From: Utricularia gibba
Lineage: Eukaryota; Streptophyta; Magnoliopsida; Lamiales; Lentibulariaceae
DNA: 64,000 nucleotides
Direction: 5' to 3'
Assembly: GCA_002189035.1 (NCBI GenBank)
Contig: NEEC01000017.1
Coordinates: forward strand, 1,736,001 to 1,800,000
The notes under the pieces were generated by a model. It was not told the DNA's origin. It saw only the letters and a program-made list of their open reading frames with translations, and searched no databases. The position numbers and the translations under genes are program-made. Positions 11,038 through 28,238 of the stretch are shown here, piece after piece (position 1 is the first letter of the stretch; every line of letters begins with the position of its first letter).

Positions 11038-13677
11038 ATGACGACGCCTCGTTGGCGCGTATCGTTCATATCCTTGTTCGGGGATTCTTTGATCCTGCAA
11101 AGCATGAGCAGCTTCAAGAATCTAAAGCAGGTATATTTTCTCGATGTGTCCACTGATCTTGCATTGAAGTTCCGGACCCTGAGGGCTTAAACCTTGGGCC
11201 ACCCATCTATCCCTTTCTATACCATTGATTGCATTTTCTGATTTACTGCAGAAATTGACTCGAAAGTGGAAAGTATGCTTAGGGATCTTGAAGAAGAAGA
11301 CAACAATGAGAGGCATGCCGCACTGGCCAACATGATCGAGGAGTTCCACAGTCATTACATCACTCTGTACGAACAATACAATCATCTCGCCGAAGTGTTG
11401 AGAAAAGAAGAAGAGGGCAAGCGTGTGAAAAAGGGTTCGTCATCCAGCTCCGATTCATCTGATTCGGATGACACTCTGAAGAAGAAAGGTGCTAAGAATG
11501 TTGAACTTGAGGTTGATCATATGAAGCATGAGCTGGAAACTGCAGTTGCGGAGATTGCTGAATTACAGTTTAAGCTGGCTGCCTCAACGGATGAAAAAGG
11601 AGCATTGCAAAATGAGTATTTAACTATAAGCAAATTAGAGGAAGCACAGAAAGCTGCAACAGAACTAAGCTCTGCAGCAGAGACATTGAATGAGGAGAAA
11701 GGTGGCCTTTCCTTGAGGATTTCCCAGCTTGACGCTGAATTAAATCTGTTGGGTGAGCAACTGGCTGAGAAAGATAGAGAGCTTTTAAATGAGCATGAAA
11801 CCTTCAACTCTTTCAAAGAAGTAGTGAATGAAAAACAGGAGTCGGCAGAAAAGTATATTCATGATCTGAATCAAAAGAAACATGCTGCTGAAGAGGAGAA
11901 CAAGAACCTGGATTTGAAGATTTCAGAGCTTGAGGATGAGATACGAAAGTTGGGAGACAAGATTGAAGACCATGCCAATCAAGTTAGCCATTTGAATGAA
12001 AAGTTAGATGAGAAGGAAAGAGCGCTTTCACTTGAGCAAGAGAAGTTTGCGGCCTATAAGAAGGAAAATAAAAAAGTATTGGAGTCTGCGGAAAAGGAAA
12101 TATATAAATTAAAGCAAGTGGAAAGGACACTTGCATGTCAGCTGGAGATTCATGAGGCCCACAAAGAAGAAACTTCAACTCGCCAGAGGGGTTTGGAACT
12201 AGAACTCTGCTCATCACTCGCTGAAAGGAGAAAATTTGAGGAGAAGAAGACAGAGGAACTTGCTGAACTTCGTCAAAAGCTTTCGGATATGGAAACGCAA
12301 GTGCGTGCGAGGGATCATGAAGCATCTCAATCCCTAATCCAAGTAGAAACTCTGAGAAAAGAGTTGGCAAAGAGAGAAAAGGAGCTAGGTGGGACTGTTG
12401 AAGAAAAGGAGTCTCTTTTTTCACAGCTAGAAGAACTTAAAACGGAGCTTGATTCGACAAGAAACCAAAATAGTGTCTTGGATGAAGAGCTTAAAGGCAA
12501 AACCATAGAAATTTCTGGGCTCTTGCTTCAAATAAAAACTTTAAAGGAAACAGGGGAGAAGAGAACAGCAGAGCAACAGGAAAAGGAAGAAAATCTGGTG
12601 GTGAAATTGAAGGGACTTAATGTGGAGGTTGAGACACTTACCTACCAGATACATGAATTCGAAGAACAGATAAGAAGCAAAGAAGAGGAGATCAGTCATT
12701 TAAAAGAGGAAAATGAAAAGTTCAAAGACGAGGTTTCTCTGAATGAGAAGCTACTGATTGAGAAAGAAAATGAATTCTCCAAGGCCAGAATAGAGTTTGA
12801 GGATGGTGGCAGTAGACACAGTGCCCTCATTTTGGAATTAACCACACAAATAAGTAGTCTCGATGAAGAGCTCAGATTGTCATTGGAAAAGCTAGAAGAG
12901 ATCACTCGATCTCTTCAGAGTGAAACTGATGCAAAAACTGAACTCGAAGCGCATGCCGAAGAATTGAAAAAACATTTGGACTCCAAATCAGATGCAATCA
13001 CCTCACTCGTTGAAAGCTTACGGGACGCACAGGAGAAAGAAATGCAAACCAGCCGAAGGCTGCACGTTGCTGAACGAATGCTAAACGAAAAAGATGAAAG
13101 CTTGATGAGGAAAGAGACGAAGTTGAAGGAAGAACAAAATTTGGCAGCTGTCAAAGTTTCTACATTGACGGAAAGGATCACTGCTTGCAGTGAAGCTCAT
13201 AGGAAAACCACATCAGAGCTGTCACACAAGGTAACTGCGGCATTATCTGAAATGGACGCATTTCACATGAAGGTTGAGGAAGGGTGTGGGCACGTGGACT
13301 CACGTATACACGAACTCAACCAGGAGCTAAAGGCGATGGAAAACTGGATCAACGAGATAAACACCAAGAAGGATCAGATGAAGGCTCAAGAGATGACATT
13401 GAAGGGGAAGATCACAGAGCTGGAAAACGAGTTGCAGAAGGGGGTTCGAGAAAAGACAAGTCTAGTGAAAAGTGTGCAAGAGAGAGATGAGAAGATCAGA
13501 GAGCTGGAGAACAGGATGGCGGAAAAGGAAGTAGGATACGAAAGTCTGAGTGAGGAGAAACGAGAAGCTATAAGACAGCTGTGCATCTGGATCGAGTACC
13601 ACCGCGACCGGTACGATCATCTCAGAAAGGTTGTGGTTAGAGGAGGTAAGAGGAGACGACAGATAGCTACTGCTTAG
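11038..13677 (+). CDS. COP1-interactive protein 1-like long coiled-coil protein with N-terminal NAB-like region, one frameshift
   Basis: Relative of Arabidopsis CIP1, a cytoskeleton-associated coiled-coil protein that binds the photomorphogenesis repressor COP1. Exon 1 (11038-11130) starts MTTPRWRVSFISLFGDS. The homologous continuation FDPAKHEQLQESKA lies one frame over, and one T is missing in the TTT run at 11088-11090. Exon 2 (11252-13677) continues EIDSKVESMLRDLEEED, a serine/aspartate stretch SSSSSDSSDSDD, then almost unbroken heptad coiled coil rich in Glu, Lys and Leu to about residue 815. It ends with a conserved tail (REAIRQLCIWIEYHRDRYDHL) and a basic C terminus KRRRQ. Corrected length is 839 aa, about half of Arabidopsis CIP1, so this may be a shorter paralogue. 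The NAB identity is inferred from the arrangement and the motif EEFHSHYITLYEQYNHL. Confidence 0.8.
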
Positions 13678-14377
13678 TATGCTTTTTATCTACTGCCTGC
13701 CATTGTGTGTTATAATATGAGGAGGAAGAAGAAGCCGTACTAGATAGATGGATCAATCAAATTCTTTTCAAGTGTGACTTGTGTTGTCAGTTCCACGATT
13801 GTTTCATTCTCAAAGTATCATCTCATTGTATCATTCTTGACTAATATGGTTTCCATTTTTTTCTCCATTTCCTTTTTTTTTTCTGGAGTCATTCAGAATT
13901 TCAAAATGTGCTAAAAGCTACTTGCTTTTCAAAGAGACAGTGATCATCGGACGCGAATTGATGGGTTTCGACTTTGGAATATTGATGTTTTGGTGATCTT
14001 CTGTTTACGATCTGAAGGGGGTTTCATTTCTGCTGTTTGATTGGCAATTTCAATGGCTTTCGTGCGCTCCTCATTCAAGGTCCTTTCTTTGCTGTTACTT
14101 TTCCAACATGCGTTAACACCCAATTTCGTTCTCATTTACCGTCGGTGTCGGTCCTGTCTTTTTCTGGCATATTCATGTACTGTTCATTTTATTCCCTGCT
14201 TGTGGTAGCAGCAAAAATGCTCTGGATTTGGTCTACCTTGCTTTCTTTATCCAGTTCAGTTGGTCATAAAAATATATTCTTTATTCTGGGTTCGTTTGGT
14301 TGGTCGAAAGGCATGTATATGGTGATTGATGTGCCACTTCCATGCATAAACTTGTGGGCTTCTTCTTCTTCTTCCTC
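13678..14377 (+). other. CIP1-like 3' UTR and promoter/leader of GLR copy A
   Basis: No gene is supported in this 700-base stretch. Bases 13678-13860 look like 3' UTR. The rest is T-rich leader-like sequence ahead of the first glutamate-receptor-like gene. An upstream in-frame ATG at 14342 would add 12 residues to GLR copy A, but alignment with copy B favours 14378. Confidence 0.4.
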
Positions 14378-17658
<3,281 letters not shown>

Positions 17659-18266
17659 ACCATTCGTCTATTTACAAATTTGCTTTTTCATTCATATATT
17701 AAAAATTAAATTATATTAAAAAATGATTTAAATTATATTTCATTCATGTACTAAATTTAATTATATTGGACGATCTTGCCCCCATGCAAAAACGAATCAC
17801 CTCGCCAATGTCGAATCATGGGATCGGAATGGGATTTCTCCGGTGAAGATGAAGTTGTGCGTGCTTCGTTTTGTATCACAAATTTTGTGAAATGGGTTTA
17901 AGTTGATTTGATGCCCTACCCATTTTCGATTCCAGCATCATCTGTGTCCTCTGCTCCTCCTAGTCTTTTCTGCTGTGAGCTTTACTCCTTGAAGAGAAGA
18001 GAATACTCACAAGGATTACTCGAAACGTGGGTTAAAAGCAAAATTCGCTTTCTGTTCCTAAGCCATTTGCCTCCTCCTTTCCGGGATATGTTCGTTCCAC
18101 TTTTCATTACCATATTCGCATTCTTTCTGGGCGGCCACCGTGATAATGTCTTGGTATGTGACTCCCATCACTGATTTATTCTGTTCAGACTTCTTTTGAT
18201 GCGATAAATAAGGCGTTTGATGTGCTCCTGCCACAACGAAATTCCTGGCTTTTACCTTTCTTTCCC
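17659..18266 (+). other. Intergenic spacer between tandem GLR genes
   Basis: Starts with an AT-rich stretch holding two similar segments (TTAAATTATATT-like at 17706 and 17729). It continues as pyrimidine-rich leader-like DNA. The frame at 17908-18174 is short and unlike any protein I know. I read the spacer as copy A 3' UTR plus copy B promoter and leader. Confidence 0.4.
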
Positions 18267-21524
<3,258 letters not shown>

Positions 21525-22274
21525 AATGCGCCGACCCCAGTCGTGAGATCCATTGCCTCCAAAAAACCGACACCGGTTCCATCCGGTTCAAGCGGTTCAA
21601 ACAAATAAGACTTAAAATCCAAAATTAATAAAAAAAATATGCTTTATTTTTGTTGTCTATTCTCTAATAATAAATAAAAATCATCCTCATGATAAATCAA
21701 AGTTTTCGTGTCACATATGAGCATATCATTTTGTATTTTATGGATATTCAGGTAACGTATTTCAAATTTAAATACATAATAAATATACACAATACCGCAT
21801 TCGAAATTATTGTTCTTTGATTGGTGTATGTTATGTTGCTCCCATTCTTGATGTAAGAAGGTTCACAAGTGATACTAATATAACAGAAGTGTATTTGTGC
21901 ATCAGACATGTAGAAATCTGCAGCAACTCATTTCAAACTACTGCTACTACTCACATGTAGCTGTGATTGAATGGACAATTTCGAGATACTCACCAACTCA
22001 GGTGAGTGGTGCCCGGAAACGAAAAGTATCGCATTTATAGGACAAACTACCAGGTGCTCATGTCTCTAACTTGAAAGGAGGGGAAGGAGCCACTTACAGC
22101 TGAAGAGATCAGTATGGCAGAGGAGTGCAAGGCGGGCCTGAACTGAGAGCAACTTAGGGAGGCTTTCCTTTGAGCAGAAGCATAAATTGCCCGAGAAGAA
22201 ACACTTGATAAATATCTGGAACCGCATCATGTCTGTCAGAATATGGCGTTGGCTAGTGATGTTTAGCCAGTGCT
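21525..22274. other. Convergent 3' ends of GLR copy B and the bZIP-like gene
   Basis: No gene supported. Bases 21525-21700 read as GLR 3' UTR turning AT-rich. Bases 22066-22274 read as the minus-strand 3' UTR of the bZIP-like gene, with open but unconserved frames. Confidence 0.4.
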
Positions 22275-23717
22275 TCATTCTTTCTGCTTAAGAGAAAGTT
22301 TTGCTAGTTGTTGGTCAAGATCTCTACTTGGGGTTCGTCTGTGGCCAGAGGGTGGCTGCTGCGGCAGCAAAAGTAGTGTCTGATAAAGGGTTCGCAGCCT
22401 AGCCGCTTCTCTTTCCAGCATATCATGCTCCACTAAACGACATTCAGCATCATAATTAGGCTTGGAAGTAGAAATTAGAGCATCACGGATAAACTTTAAA
22501 AATAGATGGAGGCAAAAGCAAACAACTTCCAAGTAAAAACGTTGGTATCAGCTTCCTAATTTTCTTGAGTACAGCCTTGAAGGTAGAGCCAGCGGAATGA
22601 AGAGATGATACGCAAGGTACTTACAGCATTTTATAAGCTGCTCTTGGGATAAGCTTTCCAACCGTTGTTTTAGTGCTTTATTTTCCATGCTCAGTATCAG
22701 ATTTTGCTGGTTGAGGAATTCAATTTCTGCAGAAACTTCAGATCCCTCAGCCTGGAATGTTTAACAAGAAACTTAAGGTTATGAGGTGGATTGATTGCAT
22801 GAAGGATTGAAATGCCTGCCATCTTTTCATTCATACAAGACCTTACATGTAGGGCTTGAACATTTCTCTCAAGTTCAGCTATGTATTGAAGTTTCCGGAC
22901 CCGTGACCTTTGGGCATACTGCCTGCAATCAGTTCCAAGTTAGTTTCAAAAAATAATCAATGATGTCAATCAATGTGAATGGAAGTTGCAGGAGCATAAT
23001 ATACTGTTTGGCACGTCGTGTATCTGGTTCTGGGACTGCAGACTTGACATGAGAAGATTCCGTTTGTTGAAAAGATGCATCTGAATCCCGATCCCCAGAT
23101 TCGACATGATTTTGATTTTCAACCAGTGCAAATTGATATGCATCCGCATCTTGAGGGATGGAAACAGTTTCACTAGTTGGCATGATAGCAGTCTCCCTAG
23201 GAGAAGCAAGTTGAGGTGACATTGAACTCTGAGCTGCATCCCAAGGCCTGTTCTTGATTTTTGCGAAATGGTTTGTATCAGCAGAAAATAAGCTATGGTT
23301 TGTGTGTCCACCAATGCCTAAGACTTTAGATCCCCATATAGATACCTCACTTATATCTCTGGACTTGCTATCATCTTGCGATGTATGTTTCATTTTTTCA
23401 GCAGCAGATGTGTCAAAATATGGTAGAGAATCACTAGAAGACCGCCGGTGACCTCTCCGAACAGGTGTATCTGGCTCATCAAGAAGGTCATTGAGCCAAG
23501 AAGGTGTTTCCTCTGTCAAGATACTCTCAGAGGAAGTACGTTGATGCAAGTTTCCTTCAACGGGTTTTCTAGGAGCACCTCGACAGATTGCAGAGACTGG
23601 AATATAGTCTGAAAATGACGAGGGGACACCAGAGAATGGAATTTTAGGAGGCAGCAACGAACCCTTTCCTTTATACACCATACTTTTAACGGTAGATGGT
23701 CCCTTTGAGTTTTCCAT
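22275..23717 (-). CDS. bZIP-like protein, At4g06598 type, with shortened basic region
   Basis: Probable nuclear protein of the bZIP34/61-related At4g06598 group. Exons 23717-23005, 22922-22847, 22751-22625 and 22432-22275 sum to 1074 bases (357 aa) and join in frame at every junction. Seen: MENSKGPSTVKSM start, a disordered Ser-rich N half with the signatures RTSSESILTEETPSWLNDLL and TPVRRGHRRSSSDSLP, then RRAKQQYAQRSRVRKLQYIAELE running into a leucine zipper (NLILSMENKALKQRLESL). The usual basic-region asparagine segment (ILANRQS in bZIP34/61) is absent, with RRAKQ joined straight to YAQRSRVRK, so DNA binding may be weak or lost. I recall the same arrangement in this group. A 5'-UTR intron ends about 20 bases before the ATG; the TTG-extended start was ignored. 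Confidence 0.88.
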
Positions 23718-24283
23718 GGCTAACAACGCCAGTTTCTGCAATCCAAATCAGATACATTTACATTAATAGAACAAATTTTGAATCCAGACATTCTTGCAAA
23801 CTAAACAATACTACTTACAAACATAGGATAACTAAAATAGACATAACAGGGCAAACATTATCTGAGTAAACAACTCAAGTCTCTGTCAAATTGGCTACTT
23901 TCAAAAAAGTTCACTTGTGTTCTATCAATTTTACAATGAAAATCACCAACTTCTCGCAGAAAAGTAAACAATGCATGGCAGTTTTAGTACTGCTCAGTGA
24001 GAAGAAAACTAGCCATCACTCCAATAAACACTGCAAAGGCGCCACTACATTGACCTCATCCTGATCACCTAACGCAATTCAAGACCTCCAATTCCCATCA
24101 CTCCCTAACCCCACCCCAAATACAAGAACACAAAAGAGATATCTTCTTGCATCCCACAACTCCAAAAAATGCCCCAAGACCTCTAATCAACACGAAATAC
24201 GAAAACAGCAACAAAACCCATCAAAACGCAATGCAATCGGTCGCCCAACAACAAAAAGATTCAAAAATACAAAAAACAAAAAG

Positions 24284-24302
24284 ACACACACACACACACA
24301 CA
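24284..24302. repeat. (AC)n microsatellite
   Basis: Nineteen bases of alternating A and C, uninterrupted, in the probable 5'-UTR intron of the bZIP-like gene. Confidence 0.9.
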
Positions 24303-24806
24303 GGAAGATTACCGAACGCTAACCTTCGAAATAGGTGGGAATCACAACCGCCAAGGTATACAAAGAACTTCAAGAAAGAGAAGGAATCGAAATCCAAAGA
24401 GAATCACCCTCAGCGGAAGGCAGCACATATGATTGAAATCCAATTCCAGGAATTTCTCTTTCGGCTCAACTTTCACGCAGCTGGCGCCTCCCACCACGAA
24501 AATAACAGCAGTAGAAATATTTAGTTACACAATTAAAACCAACGAAATCAGATCAGAAAACGAAAATTCATCATTTATAGGCCCAGCCAAGCACAGATGC
24601 ATACACCCACATGGAGATCATTTCGCAATTACCCTAAACTTCAGGGACTCAAATGAACAACCCCTGTAAATAAAATAACCCAGCTGTATTCTATTAAACA
24701 TGCCATTGGCACCCAGAAGATTCCATTTTTTGCAATTGTAGACTACATATACCACCCCCAAAACTATTAAAATATAAATATTTGACCCCAAAAGATTCTC
24801 TTTATT

Positions 24807-24822
24807 ACATCATGCATGATGT
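24807..24822. promoter_or_regulatory. 16-base perfect palindrome with RY core
   Basis: ACATCATGCATGATGT is its own reverse complement and centres on CATGCATG, the RY element bound by plant B3 factors. It lies in an AT-rich spacer about 300 bases upstream of the bZIP-like leader and 350 bases beyond the transporter stop codon. Function is inferred from the motif alone. Confidence 0.4.
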
Positions 24823-25169
24823 CTCAATTCAAACGAATATCAATTTATTTAATGATGTAATTTGGATTTCTTTTATTCTAATTCTAAAAAATAATTTTTA
24901 AAAAATATTTCTAAATTTTACTCTTAATTGAAGTTGTTTGTATTTGTGTAAATTATTTGACTATAATTTTCATGAAATAATAAACGTTTCTAAATTTTTA
25001 CTGTCTTCATAATAGAAGTTGATTAAAAAAGCTATTTTTGGAAATTGTTTTAAATAGAATATATATATATATTTTAATTATAAGGATATTTTTCAATAAT
25101 TATATTTCCGTTTGTTATAGTTTGGGCCCAGTGAATAACCGTTCCGGCCCATACTCATGGGATGTAATT

Positions 25170-26650
25170 TCAAGAGGAACCAATGAGATTCTTCCATCTG
25201 GCATAGCCAAAGACAAGGGCCCCACACACGACAGAGATCGAGGTCATGATTGCATTGGCTTGTCCGAAGATCCCGTTCACGTTGTTGAGAATGAACGGAA
25301 TGTTCACCCCAAAGAAGCCCACGAGCAGAGTGTTGACGGCCACGGCGAAGGTCCCGATCACCAGCGCCAGCTGAAGTTGAATCAGCAGGTTCCTTTTGTT
25401 GTCCAGTTGGATGTTCACGTAGTCCTCTGTGTCGTTGATGTACTCGCGCACCTGCGGAGGAGCAGCCACGCAGAGGGAATGACGGAGTTCTGAGATGGAA
25501 TGGTGGAGAAGCCAACACCTTACCGAGAGGATTTTGTTGCGGGTGGAGTCCAGCTGCATGAAATAGGCCTCCAGCAGCGCTTCCAGCTCCTCAACTTTGT
25601 AGCTTTTCCGGCCGAGCCGACGAGCCTCATTGCTCCGCTTGGAAGAATCCGCCTGTTGCATCAGGATCTGCTTTCTTGTCACGTACAGTTCGTTCATGTG
25701 CTCATCGTTGTCCAAAAGATGCTCAATTTCATCTCTCACCTGTACTTGAAACTGTTAGAATACCCACAATACGATTCTGCTCAAATGCATCAGTCATCAC
25801 AGCACTGTGTTGCCTTGGGGTGAAGAATGGTGTGATGGATGATACCTTTTGCACCCGGGAGAGCAAAATTGTGAGGTTGCTCTTCAAGCTTCGAACATAC
25901 TCGAGGTTCTTGGTGCTAACATTTCTACCCAATTCATCCAAAGCGGGATACGCATCTCTTTCGAGCTCGGAAACATTGGAGTCCAAGTACGAGCACACCA
26001 CTTCTAAGGCTATTTCCAATACTTGGAACTCGAAAGGGAGCTGGTCGTCCAAATCATCGAGGTCGGCAACTTGCTTGCGCCTCGCCGGAGTCGAGAAATT
26101 GCCGTCTTGGGTGACTGGCTCGAGCAGTCTCCGATGCGGCAGTTGTCTCCCTAGCTTATGAACAAAAGGGAGTACCTCTTGTTGCAGGGGATCAAGCAGC
26201 AGTACTTCTTCTGTAGTTATTACTGCTCTGAGGAACTCCAAGTTCACAAGTATGGCTTTCTCCCTCGCTGACAAATGGACAGGCAAAGAGCTTGGAACAG
26301 GTTTTTCGAATCCGAGATGCGCAAAAAGATAACTTTTACAATTGATCAGCGGTAGAAAAAGACAAAGTTCAGAAGTTACCGTGTATGTTAGTGGACTGTG
26401 AGAATATGGGTCCAAGGACCCTCAAATCCCGAGCTGGTATGGAGGCAAGATTGATGATCACCCGCTTCTCGCATTCGATCAGCTCAGATTGCCCGTAGCG
26501 ATCCATCCTCATCCACAGGCGAGCACCAACAGCTTTCATCTTCATGGCCGCCTTGCTCGATGCTGGTATCCCGATCGCCAGCCGGGGCGTCGACACCGGT
26601 GGCTCGGAACTGGCATCCTTCTTTCGTGGTCGATGAGCGAATCTGGCCAT
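25170..26650 (-). CDS. MRS2/MGT-type (CorA superfamily) magnesium transporter, MRS2-4-like, GVN instead of GMN
   Basis: Two-helix Mg2+ channel of the plant MRS2 family. Exons 26650-26380, 26267-25846, 25739-25524 and 25451-25170 sum to 1191 bases (396 aa). Recognisable blocks: ARLWMRMDRYGQSELIECEK, IPARDLRVLGPIFS, ILVNLEFLRAVITTEEVLLL, PFEFQVLEIALEVVCSYL, LEYVRSLKSNLT, EALLEAYFMQLDSTRNKIL, VREYINDTEDYVNIQLDNKR. Two membrane helices follow (about 325-350 and 360-385). The motif after helix 1 reads FFGVNIPF. The family signature is GMN, the selectivity-filter tripeptide needed for transport in CorA/MRS2 proteins. The change is one base (GTG for ATG). Either this copy has altered transport or the base call is wrong; every other family block is intact. 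The start at 26650 is the first ATG. Confidence 0.9.
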
Positions 26651-27224
26651 GCTCCTGCTACCCGGACCCAAACGCAGGAATGCGGAAGTTCAACCGAAGT
26701 TGGGAAACTAAAAGAAGGGCATGCTTCCTTCACTAGTAGCACCCCATTTGTCAAACCACTTCATTATGCCTTTTACTTTCAAGCGAAAACAATAAATATA
26801 CATTAAATGGAACAGCAGCACGGCATGATATCAATCTTTTTTTATGGAAAAAGAATACATTTTTCCTTTTCTCGGTAGGCCATAGATCTGGTTGTTGAAT
26901 GGCAACGAGATGGCGTAGGCAATTTCAATACAGGGAGTGGGTAAGCCAAGAGAAAGGAGACACGGATCAAACCAGAAGTCAATGATGACCATGTTAGATT
27001 CATATCAGATGCCACTGCAACATGGTCAAATTACAATGGTCGCAGAGGGGCGGGCGCATTTTTATTGTGAAAGCAATATCCATAAAGATACAAAACCTAG
27101 CAATCAGTCGAGTAGGGACATTCGACTGCAGGTTGAATCGGTGAACTAAAGCATGCATCATCTACCACCTACCAAGGAAAACATTTGGTGTGTGCAAATC
27201 CAGTAATTCTAAAATCAACTTTAC
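26651..27224 (-). other. Magnesium transporter promoter and DUF1644 gene 3' UTR
   Basis: No coding region is supported. Two minus-strand genes flank this interval in tandem. The short plus-strand frames here are unlike known proteins. Confidence 0.4.
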
Positions 27225-28238
27225 TTATCTGCCTTCATGATTCATTCCCCTGCGCCTTCTTCGCCTCCTGGAGCGACCCAGAAAGGCCCTACCTTGGCGT
27301 CGGAGGCGGCTGGCCAGGGATGTACCGTGGCTCTGGCCATTGTTAGCGTTTTCATCTTCTGATTCATCTTGTCCAAAGGAATCAAAGGCATCCATTGATC
27401 CCTCCTGATTCCATACTGCCATGCTATATGCGTTATTACTGGTATCCAGTTCAGTCCGCCTGTTACCTCCGTGTGGTCTGGGATTACCAGCAGATCCAAA
27501 TGCCTGAAGGAAAAGAAACACAGACATCAAACTACGGTCAATGCCCATGTCTGCTCCCTCATTCTGTGAATCTGCATCAACCCCAACATCATCGGAGTCC
27601 ATGGCATACCCTCCTTCAATCACATAATCACCAAAGAACACAGCTCCTGGAGTTGATGACCTTATAGTGCTCATTATGTCATCCCTCTCCCGATCACGCT
27701 CTAGCCGGCTCCACTTCTGTTCCAGTGATGGATCCACTTCTCGTGGCTTAGCAGAAGGGTGTTGCATCTTCATATGCTTCCTCAGCTCCTGATAAGTTCC
27801 AGAGAACGAGCAATTTTCTTGCTCACAGCTTCGCTTCTTAGCATCTAGATATTGCCTTGCTGCATCCACCACAGTCCAGCCCTTGACCTGACCACGGCAA
27901 AGAGGACACGCAAGTTTTGCAGCCTCGCCCTGACAATCTGAAGATTCATGAGCTGTGACTTTGGTGTATGCCTTCCTGTACATATCAAGGCAATTTGAAT
28001 AGCGGAAGCTAGTGCCACACATGTAGGGGCGGCAGCCTTTCTCATGTGAAGAGCACAGGAGAAGAACAGCATTGTGAGGAAATTCCATGCACACCGAACA
28101 CGTAGCATCTTCCCAGTCTTTCTTCTCAACGATTTTGGTGTGTTTCTTTCCCACAGATGTGCATGATGGCATGGGATATGGTGTCGGCCTGCATTGGCGC
28201 GAAGCAATGCCACGTCTTCCTCTGTTAGTCTTTGCCAT
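27225..28238 (-). CDS. DUF1644 protein with RING-like and C2H2-like cysteine clusters
   Basis: Plant-specific DUF1644 family; some members act in stress and ABA responses, with no settled biochemical role. The coding region is one exon of 337 residues from ATG 28238 (MAKTNRGRRG). A cysteine-rich region (about 45-150) carries DATCSVCMEFPHNAVLLLC, CRPYMCGTSFRYSNCLD and LACPLCRGQVKGWTVV, a RING-like pattern. It is followed by a C2H2-like CEQENCSFSGTYQELRKHMKMQH. The middle shows SLEQKWSRLERDRERDDIM. The end is arginine-rich (FLGRSRRRRRRRGMNHEGR), probably a nuclear localisation signal. An acceptor directly before the ATG (TTTTTCAG) and a donor-like CGCTG|GTAAGC near 29024 suggest a 0.8-kb 5'-UTR intron. 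Confidence 0.87.
   Translation of the reverse strand: MAKTNRGRRGIASRQCRPTPYPMPSCTSVGKKHTKIVEKKDWEDATCSVCMEFPHNAVLLLCSSHEKGCRPYMCGTSFRYSNCLDMYRKAYTKVTAHESSDCQGEAAKLACPLCRGQVKGWTVVDAARQYLDAKKRSCEQENCSFSGTYQELRKHMKMQHPSAKPREVDPSLEQKWSRLERDRERDDIMSTIRSSTPGAVFFGDYVIEGGYAMDSDDVGVDADSQNEGADMGIDRSLMSVFLFLQAFGSAGNPRPHGGNRRTELDTSNNAYSMAVWNQEGSMDAFDSFGQDESEDENANNGQSHGTSLASRLRRQGRAFLGRSRRRRRRRGMNHEGR

Larger units (their letters stand above)
23718..25169. other. Leader intron and promoter of bZIP-like gene; AT-rich spacer
   Basis: The minus-strand leader of the bZIP-like gene appears split: an acceptor lies about 20 bases before its ATG and a donor-like CGAAG|GTTAGC near 24325. An (AC)n microsatellite sits at 24284-24302 inside this intron. 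From about 24700 to 25110 the DNA is AT-rich and gene-free. Bases 25110-25169 are the 3' end of the magnesium transporter gene. Confidence 0.4.
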
